Shown in pieces: positions 54,899 to 62,087 of a stretch of DNA of 64,000 nt (positions within the stretch are counted from its first letter, which is position 1; each line of letters begins with the position of its first letter). The translations under genes were made by a program, and so were the position numbers. Under the pieces are notes generated by a model. The model did not search any database. It was not told the origin of the DNA and saw only the letters and a list, made by a program, of their open reading frames with translations. Source of the stretch: Streptomyces sp. V3I7. Lineage in GTDB: Bacteria; Actinomycetota; Actinomycetes; Streptomycetales; Streptomycetaceae. The DNA lies in NCBI RefSeq assembly GCF_030817495.1, contig NZ_JAUSZK010000001.1, positions 2,769,001-2,833,000 of the forward strand, written 5' to 3'.

Positions 54899-57859
54899 CT
54901 ACAGCAGCCCGTCCCACAGCTGCTCCAGCACCACCGACCACCAACTCTCCGGCGACGCCAGCGCCGACGGGTCGAGCGAGGCCAACTGCGCCTGGAAGTC
55001 GACGGTCCAGCGCCCCGCCTGCTCCTGGTTCAGCCCGTACCGCAGCCGCCACATCCGCCCGAGCAGCGCCAGACAGCGCGCGAACTCCGGCAGCCCGGCG
55101 TTCACGAACTGCGGCGGCACGGGCGCACCGCCCGGCCCCGCCTCCACGGGCACCGCCACGATGTTCGCCGTGCCGTACTGAACACAGATCGCCTTGCCGA
55201 AGTCGCTGCCCACCACGAGGTACGAGCCCGCGTCCGAGGCGGGCTGCACCCCGCGCTCCTGCGCCAGCTCCGCCAGCGTCGGCACCGGACGGCCCGGCTG
55301 GGCCTGTGCCCAGAAGAACGGACCCATGTCCAGCGGCAGCCCGGCCGCGACCAGCGTGTGCGCCACGACCGGCGGCACGCCCTCGCGCGACACCGCGGCC
55401 TGCTCGAACCGGAACACACCCGGCCCGAACGCCGCCGCCAGCTCGTGCGCGATCCCCTCCGGCGGCAGCGGCGAGGCCGACTGCACCGGCGGCAACGGCG
55501 CCCGCACCGGGGCCGGCCGCGCGGGACCGTCCGCCACCTGGTGCAACTCACCCTGATGAGCCAGCAGTTGCCGCATGCCCTGCTGACGGCTCGCGTGATC
55601 CGTGCCGTACGGCGCGATGCTCGTGATCCGCGCCTGCGGCCACTGCTCCCGGATCATCCGCGCGCAGTACGCCCCCGGCAGCTCGCACGACTCCAGCTCG
55701 GTGTGCAGCTCCAGCACCTTGTCCGGGGGCACGTTCATGGCCCGCAGCTCGTGGAAGATCTGCCACTCCGGGTGCGGCATCCCCAGCGCCGAACGCCGGA
55801 TCAACTGCTGCTCGGACCCGTCCTGCGCCCGGTACCGCAACACAGCCTGATACCCGGGCCCAACAGTCGGCTGCGCCGGCGACTGGGGGTAGCCGTAGGA
55901 GGGGGGCGGCGGGGTGGGGGCGGGCGGCTGACCAGGGGGCGGCGGGGCGAAAGCGGGGTGAGCGGGGGCCGGTTGGCCGGGTGCGGGGTGCTCTGGGGCG
56001 GGCGGCTGAGCGGGGGCGGCTGGTTGGCCGGGCGCGGGCATGCCGGGGACCGCCTGACCGGGGACGGGGGTGGGGGCCGCCTGCCCTGGGGCCGGTTGGC
56101 CGGGCGCCGGCATCCCCGGAACCGCCTGACCGGCGACGGGCGCAGGTGTCTGCTGACCGGAAGCCGGTTGCCCAGGTGCGGGCATCCCCGGGACCGCCTG
56201 ACCGGCGATGGGCGGCTGACCGGGGGCCGGTTGCCCAGGCGCCGGCATGCCCGGAACCGCCTGACCGGCGACGGGCGCAGGTGTCTGCTGACCGGAAGCC
56301 GGTTGCCCCGGCGCCGACATCCCCGGGACCGCCTGCCCAGGCGCGGGCGGTGGAGGCGGGGGCGAACCAGGCGCCGGCTGGTTGAGCGGCGGCATCGCTC
56401 CGGGCGCCCCCGCCTGGGGAGCGGGAGGCGGCGGAGGCGGGGTGCCGGGTGCGGCTGGAGGCATACCGGGTGCGCCGGGGACGCCCGGAGGAGCGGGCGG
56501 CGGGGGCGGGGTGCCGGGACCGGCCGCCGGAGGCGGGGGCGGTACGGCGTCCGCCTTGTGTACGGCGTCGTGCGCGGCCGGAGGCAGACCGGGGGCGCCC
56601 CGCGTCCCAGGAGGCGGCGGGATGGTGGCCGAGGCGGCAGACATGCCGGGCGCACCCGGGGTGCCGGGGGCCTGCGGGATGGCGGAGGGATCGGCGGACG
56701 GGACGGACGCGCTCGCGTCCGGGCCGGCCGGCGGAGGCATGCTCCCCGGAGCCACCGGCGGGGGCGGCGGCGCGTCAGCCGCACCGCCCGCCGCGCGCGG
56801 CGGTTGCGGGTAGCCGTACGCCGGAACTCCCGTGAGCGGCGTACCCGGAGCAGCCGGAACTCCCGGCCCCTGCGGGTACCCGAACGCCGGCGCGCCCGGG
56901 GCGGGCGGAGGCGGCGGGACGCTTCCAAGCGGCGGGGCGGGAGGCGCACCCGGAGGGGGCGGCGGGGTCCCCGGCGGGACGCCCGGAACCGGCGGAGGCG
57001 GCTGGGTACTTCCCTGCGGCGCACCCGGACCAGGCGGCGCGAGCGGCGCAGAAGACGTCCCCGCCGCGGGCGTGCTCACCTGCGGCGCACCCGACCCAGG
57101 CGGCGCGAGCGGCACAGATGGTGCCCCCGGAACAGGCGGCACAGACGGAGGCGTGCTCCCCTGCGTCCCACCCGGAACCGGCGGAGATTCCGGAGCACTC
57201 CCCCGCGATGCCAACGGTGTGCTCGGGGACACCGGGCCCTGCGGGTAGCCGTACCGCGCGCCGCCCGGGACCGGTGGCGGCAGCGGGGGTGTCGTGTCGG
57301 CGGCCGGGGAGGTCGGGGCGGCCGGCGGTGCGGGCACCATGTCGGGCAGCGGCACCGAACGGTCCTCGCCCGCATCGGCGTTGGTGTCCGTCCCGGCCCA
57401 CGGGGTCGCCCCCGCAGGGACGCCCGGCGCGTCCGGCGCCGCAGGCGCCTCACCGGCTCCCGGTGGCCGCTGATCCGGGATGCCCAGCTTGTCCGCGGCC
57501 TCCTGCAGCCACTCCGGAGGAGTCAGCAGGAACGACGTCTGGTTCAGGTCCACCCGCGCGGCCGGCGCCGGCCCCGGTACGGCGTCCTCGGCCGCGTCCT
57601 CACGGCCGTACTCCTCCTCGTACCAACGGATCACCTCGCCCACCGGCAGCCCGGGCCACAACGTGGCCTCACCGCTGTCCCGCGCGATGACGAGCCGCTG
57701 CGCGCCCGTGTCCGAACGCGGGCCCTCCGCACGGTCCTCGCCCCACACCACGAAGCCGAGCCCGAACTCCCGTACCCGCACCTCGCGGTGCTGGAACGCG
57801 GGCACGTCCCCGTTGATCCACTCCTCCGCGCGCTCCTGCGCCTGCGCGAACGTCACCAT
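54899..57859 (-). CDS. Pro-rich giant protein with deaminase-like and SUKH-4-like domains
   Basis: This 986-residue soluble protein has no signal or TM segment. Residues 1-95 (TFAQAQERAEEWINGD, FGLGFVVWGEDR, RLVIARDSGEATLWPG, IRWYEEEYG) resemble the Imm35/YrhB immunity fold. About 130-660 is a disordered Pro/Gly/Ala tract with tandem GQAVPGMPAPGQPA repeats. About 670-760 resembles a nucleotide-deaminase domain of the XOO_2897/YwqJ type, with His696-Pro-Glu698 and Cys725/Cys732 in CELPGAYC as candidate zinc and catalytic residues. About 775-986 looks like SUKH-4. It lies 9 bases after the WHH-SUKH gene. Function is unknown; a bound, controlled deaminase is one reading. Confidence 0.8.
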   Translation of the reverse strand: MVTFAQAQERAEEWINGDVPAFQHREVRVREFGLGFVVWGEDRAEGPRSDTGAQRLVIARDSGEATLWPGLPVGEVIRWYEEEYGREDAAEDAVPGPAPAARVDLNQTSFLLTPPEWLQEAADKLGIPDQRPPGAGEAPAAPDAPGVPAGATPWAGTDTNADAGEDRSVPLPDMVPAPPAAPTSPAADTTPPLPPPVPGGARYGYPQGPVSPSTPLASRGSAPESPPVPGGTQGSTPPSVPPVPGAPSVPLAPPGSGAPQVSTPAAGTSSAPLAPPGPGAPQGSTQPPPPVPGVPPGTPPPPPGAPPAPPLGSVPPPPPAPGAPAFGYPQGPGVPAAPGTPLTGVPAYGYPQPPRAAGGAADAPPPPPVAPGSMPPPAGPDASASVPSADPSAIPQAPGTPGAPGMSAASATIPPPPGTRGAPGLPPAAHDAVHKADAVPPPPPAAGPGTPPPPPAPPGVPGAPGMPPAAPGTPPPPPPAPQAGAPGAMPPLNQPAPGSPPPPPPAPGQAVPGMSAPGQPASGQQTPAPVAGQAVPGMPAPGQPAPGQPPIAGQAVPGMPAPGQPASGQQTPAPVAGQAVPGMPAPGQPAPGQAAPTPVPGQAVPGMPAPGQPAAPAQPPAPEHPAPGQPAPAHPAFAPPPPGQPPAPTPPPPSYGYPQSPAQPTVGPGYQAVLRYRAQDGSEQQLIRRSALGMPHPEWQIFHELRAMNVPPDKVLELHTELESCELPGAYCARMIREQWPQARITSIAPYGTDHASRQQGMRQLLAHQGELHQVADGPARPAPVRAPLPPVQSASPLPPEGIAHELAAAFGPGVFRFEQAAVSREGVPPVVAHTLVAAGLPLDMGPFFWAQAQPGRPVPTLAELAQERGVQPASDAGSYLVVGSDFGKAICVQYGTANIVAVPVEAGPGGAPVPPQFVNAGLPEFARCLALLGRMWRLRYGLNQEQAGRWTVDFQAQLASLDPSALASPESWWSVVLEQLWDGLL
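56030..56340 (-). repeat. In-gene tandem repeats coding GQAVPGMPAPGQPA units
   Basis: Five related units coding GQAVPGMPAPGQPA, spaced by QTPAPVA- or PPIA-type linkers, repeat in the Pro-rich part of the 986-residue protein. The DNA units ggcatgcccggaaccgcctg and ggcatccccgggaccgcctg recur with high identity, a likely site of copy-number variation. Confidence 0.8.
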
Positions 57860-57868
57860 CGAAAAACC

Positions 57869-58885
57869 TCACTCCCCCGCCGACGGAGCCGGCACCGGCG
57901 CCACCGCCGAAGACACCGGCACCGCACGCGCGAAACCGCCGTCCACCATCAGGTCCGACACCGTCTCCAGCTCCGGCGGACTGCCCGCGAGCCGCGACAG
58001 GAACGCGTCGAAGTCCTCACCGCACGGCAGCAGCAGCCGCTCCACCCGCTCCGCGGGCGACCACGCCGGATCCACGTCACGCGCGTCGTCGTACAGGCAG
58101 AACCACACCGAACCGGCCCGCTCCCCGCGCACCTTCACCGCGAGCAGACCACCCTGCACGAACGACACCGCGAGGTAGTCCTTCGTCAGGTGGTCACGCA
58201 GGCACTTGTTCACGTACACCAGATCGTTGACCGCCGCCTCGTCCCGCACCGTGAAGAACGGCTGGTCCAGCAGCAGCCCCAGCTCCGCGTCGAGCGCCGT
58301 GCCCACGGGCGCGCAGCCGCCCGCCGCTTTCAGGAACGAGCGGTAGGCGCCCGGCAGCCGGTACCCCAGGTCCTCCTCGGCTCCCTGCACCTGCTGCTCG
58401 GTCACCGCCACCCCCGACTTGGGCAGCCCGAAGTGCGCCGGACGCGTCTCCTGCAACGGCCGGGTACCGCGCTTGCCCTGGTCGACCCGCGCGGTCGCCA
58501 CACCCCCGTGATGCCGCAGCAGCGCCTTCACCTCGACCGGCACCAGCTCCAGCCGCCGCGTCCCCACCACGTGGTGCCACGTCCAGCCGTGCGGCGTCGC
58601 CGCCCTCCCCACCGTGTCCCACAACGCGTGCCCGGACGCCGACAGCGCGGCGTTCGCCGACACGTAGTCCGTCAACCGCAACTCGTCGACGCCGAAGCCC
58701 TCCGGCGGATCGGCGACCTCCGCCGCCGCGCGCGCGTACGGCGAGAAGTCGGGGTACCCACGCCCGTCGACCCGCACCCCTCTCGGGTGGCGTGCCGCCC
58801 GGACCGGATCCGGGAAATGCACGACCTGCCCGGCGTAGGCCGCGTTCGGCGGCACGGCTTGCTGCCCGAGCCGACCTGTCGTCAT
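57869..58885 (-). CDS. WHH nuclease-like domain fused to SUKH (SMI1/KNR4)
   Basis: This 338-residue cytosolic protein has an N-terminal part (about residues 20-145) following the HNH/ENDO VII WHH toxin pattern: DGRGYPDFSPYA, ANAALSASGHALWD, GWTWHHVV (Trp103-His104-His105) and RRLELVPVEVKALLRHHGG. At the place where the family usually has a His (LVPxxxH) there is Lys120, so catalysis may be weakened. Residues 155-300 form a SUKH domain (VTEQQVQGAEEDLGYRLPGAYRSFLKAAGG, FFTVRDEAAVNDLVYVN, YLAVSFVQGGLLAVKV, VWFCLYDDARDV). Fusing toxin and immunity folds in one chain without a secretion signal suggests a self-inhibited or captured toxin. The ATG follows AGGGGGC. Confidence 0.82.
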   Translation of the reverse strand: MTTGRLGQQAVPPNAAYAGQVVHFPDPVRAARHPRGVRVDGRGYPDFSPYARAAAEVADPPEGFGVDELRLTDYVSANAALSASGHALWDTVGRAATPHGWTWHHVVGTRRLELVPVEVKALLRHHGGVATARVDQGKRGTRPLQETRPAHFGLPKSGVAVTEQQVQGAEEDLGYRLPGAYRSFLKAAGGCAPVGTALDAELGLLLDQPFFTVRDEAAVNDLVYVNKCLRDHLTKDYLAVSFVQGGLLAVKVRGERAGSVWFCLYDDARDVDPAWSPAERVERLLLPCGEDFDAFLSRLAGSPPELETVSDLMVDGGFARAVPVSSAVAPVPAPSAGE

Positions 58886-59305
58886 GGCGGTTGCCCCCTG
58901 CGGCACTCTGGACGGGCCGCGCCCGCGCCGAGCCCCGGCGCGACCCGGCCCGTATCCGACTGTCACTGCCCCGTCCGGGCCCCGCCCGCGCCCGTCTGCG
59001 ACACGCCGACCGCGCCCGTCGCGGTGCCGACAGCCTATGCGGTACGCCCACACCGGTCACCGGGCCTCCGACCAGCCACCCTCCGTCCCGCGACCGGCCC
59101 CGCACACCGCCCGTGCGAGCAGCGGGCGTTCACGTCCGTCACCCCGGGCCCCGACTCCCTCACCCGCACCCCCGCACCCCCGTGATCCGGCGTCACCCCA
59201 GCGTGACAGGCTGCCCGGCCTGGGCGTGTCACCCCGACCCAGCTTCCGGACCAGCCACGGCATTTGGCACTCTGTGTCCTCCGAGGGGATGCTCGGGAGG
59301 GGATG
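58886..59305. other. Divergent promoter region of the SUKH/deaminase cluster
   Basis: These 420 bases separate the two divergent SUKH operons and hold no supported gene. They are C-rich on the plus strand and contain three GTCACCCC copies (near 59138, 59192 and 59227), one as an inverted pair gtcac-cccagc-gtgac at 59192-59207. A shared operator is possible. Confidence 0.45.
59192..59207. promoter_or_regulatory. Candidate operator palindrome
   Basis: gtcac-cccagc-gtgac is an inverted repeat about 100 bases before the YwqJ-like gene, with two more direct GTCACCCC half-sites nearby. The binding factor is unknown. Confidence 0.3.
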
Positions 59306-59824
59306 ATGATCATGAACGCGACGCAAACCGGCCCGCACACCGGCACCTCCGGCGACCCCCGCATCGGCTGGAGTCACGCCGAGAGACCCGCCGTCCCCAC
59401 CCTGCTGAACCGGCGCGACGGCATCCTGCCCACCATCGCCGCCGCCCTCTCCGTACGCGGCGCCACCCTCACCGGCACCGCCGCCCGCGGCGACCGGCCA
59501 CCCACCCTCCACCCCCTCGTCAAGGACTTCCTCGACACCCTCACCAGCGGCCAGCGCGACCGGTTCACCGGCCGCTGCGCGGAGACCATCCTCATCTCCC
59601 GCCACCTCACCGCCGCCGACGCCACCCGCAGCAAACGCGCCGCCCGCAAACCCATGACCAACAGCGAAGCCCGCAAGGCCCTCAAGCACGCCAAACTCAC
59701 CGCCCGCCGCATACGCGAGGACGGCGACCCCCTCCACGGCAGCTTCGCCACCCCCTGCCGCGCCTGCACCGCCCTCAGCGCCCACTTCGGCATCCACATC
59801 GTCGACCCGGCGACCACCACCTGA
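59306..59824 (+). CDS. YwqJ-like deaminase
   Basis: This 172-residue soluble protein keeps the nucleotide-deaminase signature: GRCAETILISRHL with Cys91-Ala-Glu93, and FATPCRACTALSAHFGIHIV with Cys151/Cys154 (PCxxC). The helix RKALKHAKLTARRIREDGDPLHGS lies between them. From memory this matches YwqJ-family deaminase toxins, which deaminate bases in nucleic acids or nucleotides. It stands alone, without an Rhs or WXG carrier or a signal peptide. GGGAGG lies 5 bases before ATG 59306; ATG codons at 59303 and 59312 are alternatives. It is followed 61 bases later by a SUKH-3 gene. Confidence 0.83.
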   Translation: MIMNATQTGPHTGTSGDPRIGWSHAERPAVPTLLNRRDGILPTIAAALSVRGATLTGTAARGDRPPTLHPLVKDFLDTLTSGQRDRFTGRCAETILISRHLTAADATRSKRAARKPMTNSEARKALKHAKLTARRIREDGDPLHGSFATPCRACTALSAHFGIHIVDPATTT

Positions 59825-59885
59825 CCGACCGACCTCCCCTCCCCCACCGCACCCGGCGGAAGCCGAAGAGACGAACAAAGGGCAG

Positions 59886-60383
59886 ATGCAAGCAGCCGAC
59901 CGCACCTCAACCACCCGCTTCCCCGCGCCCGTCGACACCGCGCTGCGCGCCGCCGGCTGGCACCCCGGGCGCTGGGACATAAAGCAGGCCGAGGTCTGGG
60001 CCGACACCCTGCGCGAGCACACCTCGCCCGCCGGTCACCGGCACGCCGTCTTCCCCGCGGCCGTCGAGGCCTGGGCCGAGTTCGGCGGCCTGCACATCAC
60101 CCCCCGGGGCAACGGGCGCCAGATCGCCCCGGCCGCCCTCCACCTCGACCCCCTGCACGGCCTCCACCTCGCCCGCACCCTCGGCGACCTCGGCCGCGCC
60201 CTGGACACCGAGGTCTGCCCCCTCGGCGAGGAGACCGACACCCGCTCCCTGCTCGCCATCGACAACCAGGGCCGCGTCTACACCCTCGACCACACCGGCG
60301 ACTGGTACCTCGGCCCCGACATCGACCACGCCCTCGACGCCCTCATCACCGGAACCCAGCCCGTACGCCTCACCACGGACTGA
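59886..60383 (+). CDS. SUKH-3 family immunity-like protein
   Basis: This 165-residue protein has the SUKH-3 pattern throughout: RFPAPVDTALRAAGWHPGRW, HAVFPAAVEAWAEFGGLHI, ALHLDPLHG, LGRALDTEVCPLGEE, LLAIDNQGRVYTLDHTGDWYLGPDIDHALDALI. SUKH-3 proteins are immunity partners of deaminase and nuclease toxins, and here the preceding gene is a YwqJ-like deaminase. The two probably form a cytosolic toxin-immunity or regulatory pair. It converges with the histidine kinase gene, with only 14 bases between the stop codons. Confidence 0.92.
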   Translation: MQAADRTSTTRFPAPVDTALRAAGWHPGRWDIKQAEVWADTLREHTSPAGHRHAVFPAAVEAWAEFGGLHITPRGNGRQIAPAALHLDPLHGLHLARTLGDLGRALDTEVCPLGEETDTRSLLAIDNQGRVYTLDHTGDWYLGPDIDHALDALITGTQPVRLTTD

Positions 60384-60397
60384 CGCACCCCGCGCGC

Positions 60398-61711
60398 CTA
60401 CGCCGCCGGAATGACCGCCGAGACCCGGAACCCGCCCGCGTCCGTCGGCCCCGACACGAAGACGCCGCCCAGCGCCAGGACCCGCTCCCGCATCCCCAGC
60501 AGGCCATTGCCACCGGACGGCAGCCGCGCGGCCGGCACCGCGGCCGCCTCCGGCGGCGGCTCGTTCTCCACCTGCATCGCGATCTCCGACACCCGGTGCG
60601 CCAGCCGTACGTACGTCTTCGCCCCGCCCGCGTGCTTGTGCACGTTCGTCAACGCCTCCTGCACCACGCGGTACGCCGTCTGCTCGACCTCCGCCGCGTA
60701 CGCCCGCGCCCTGCCCTCCACCGACAGGTCGACCACCATGCCCGCGGCGGCGGACTGGCCCACCAGCTCGTCCAGCTCCGACAGGCACGGCCCCTCACCG
60801 GAAGCGTCCTCCACCGCGGCCCGCGACGCCGCCGCGGCGGCCGCGGCCCCGACGGCGGCCAGCGGCACGTCCGTCTCACGCCGCTCCACACCGTCCCCGG
60901 CCCGCAGCACGCCCAGCATCTCCCGCAGCTCGGTCAGCGCCTGCCGGCCCATGTCACCGACCAGCGCCGCGTTCTTCACGGCCTTCTCGGGATCCTTCCG
61001 CGCGACCGCCTGCAAGGCGGCGGCATGCACGACCATCAGACTCACCCGGTGCGCGACGACGTCGTGCATCTCGCGCGCGATCCGCGTCCGCTCCTCGCCA
61101 CGCGCCCACTGAGCCCGCTCCTCCGCCCGCTCGGCCAGCAGCTGCAGCTCCCGCTCCAGACTGTCCGCCCGCTCCCGCAGGCTCTCCATCAGCCGGCGCC
61201 GGGCACCCACGTACAACCCGAGCAGCAGCGGCGGGGCCGTCAGCCCGAGCGAGGTGGCGATCGACGCGAACGGGACGAACCAGTTGCCCAGCGTCAGCTC
61301 CCCGCGCGCCATGTCCTGATGCAGGCGTACGAACGTCACGATCATCGTCCCGACGAACGACATCCCCGCCAGCGCCACGATGATCCGGCGCGGCAGCTCG
61401 GCGGCGGCGAGCGTGTACAGCCCGACGATGCTCAGCAGGAAGCCCATCTGTGCGGGAGTGATCGCGATCGACACGAGCACGACCGCGATGGGCCACTTCC
61501 GCCGCATCAGCAGCATGGACCCGGCGAGCACCCCGAAGACGACCCCCACCGACACCGGGACCCCCGCGTCCCGTGCAAAGGGAACGCCCTCCGCCCCGCA
61601 CTCGGCCGCGGACGCCAGCGCCAGCACCCCGTCCAGCACCGCACTACGCCATCGAGCCCACCACCACAGCCCGGTCCCGGCCGCGGCGTCCTCTTCCCCC
61701 GTCGTGGTCAT
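60398..61711 (-). CDS. Sensor histidine kinase (NarL-type HisKA_3), orphan
   Basis: This 437-residue kinase has 4-5 N-terminal TM helices (residues 20-185), then a coiled linker and HisKA_3 with the phosphorylated His in REMHDVVAHRVSLMV (about residue 219). It ends with an HATPase part (YRVVQEALTNVHKHAGGAKTYVRLAHR, then GGNGLLGMRERVLALGG). Such kinases normally pair with a LuxR/NarL-type response regulator, but none is adjacent. The signal is unknown. The ATG at 61711 opens MTTTGEEDAAAGTG. Confidence 0.92.
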   Translation of the reverse strand: MTTTGEEDAAAGTGLWWWARWRSAVLDGVLALASAAECGAEGVPFARDAGVPVSVGVVFGVLAGSMLLMRRKWPIAVVLVSIAITPAQMGFLLSIVGLYTLAAAELPRRIIVALAGMSFVGTMIVTFVRLHQDMARGELTLGNWFVPFASIATSLGLTAPPLLLGLYVGARRRLMESLRERADSLERELQLLAERAEERAQWARGEERTRIAREMHDVVAHRVSLMVVHAAALQAVARKDPEKAVKNAALVGDMGRQALTELREMLGVLRAGDGVERRETDVPLAAVGAAAAAAASRAAVEDASGEGPCLSELDELVGQSAAAGMVVDLSVEGRARAYAAEVEQTAYRVVQEALTNVHKHAGGAKTYVRLAHRVSEIAMQVENEPPPEAAAVPAARLPSGGNGLLGMRERVLALGGVFVSGPTDAGGFRVSAVIPAA

Positions 61712-61902
61712 GCGTCCAGCGTACGGGCGACGAGGGGCGCCTTTCCGGTGAGTTTCGCGGACTTGCCCACACCGCGCTCCGGGGCTGTCTCGTGATCAAA
61801 GTCCTGAAAGGTGCCGAGTTGTACCGTCGCATCGAAGGCTGGTGGTACGGCATAGTAGGTGCTGCAACTGCATCCGATCTTCGAAATCGGACATAGCGGT
61901 AA

Positions 61903-61973
61903 TCCCGGGTCGTCTAAGGGCAAGACGTCAGATTTTGGTTCTGATCATGGGGGTTCGAGTCCTCCCCCGGGAG
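61903..61973 (+). tRNA. tRNA-Gln(UUG)
   Basis: The acceptor stem TCCCGGG/CCCGGGA, the anticodon stem TCAGA/TCTGA closing the loop TTTTGGT (anticodon TTG) and the T arm GGGGGTTCGAGTCCTCCCC give a standard 71-nt tRNA-Gln reading CAA. The discriminator is G and no CCA is encoded. It lies just upstream of glmU on the same strand. Confidence 0.94.
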
Positions 61974-61983
61974 CAACTGGTTC

Positions 61984-62011
61984 GGGTCCTGACCTAGATG
62001 GGTCAGGACCC
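61984..62011 (+). terminator. Hairpin between tRNA-Gln and glmU
   Basis: gggtcctgacc-tagatg-ggtcaggaccc is an 11-bp perfect stem 10 bases after the tRNA and about 75 bases before the glmU start. It may end the tRNA transcript or modulate read-through into glmU. Confidence 0.65.
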
Positions 62012-62087
62012 ACACTCATGTCCCCCACAAAACCCCCCGGTATCCTGCGGATGTCACCCCTGCCGTCCAAAGCCGAAGGGCAACCTT

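Noticed and set aside
61903..61973. The tRNA-Gln 3' end as an integration (att) site
   Set aside because: No integrase or direct repeat of the tRNA end was seen nearby, and the flanking genes are core genes.
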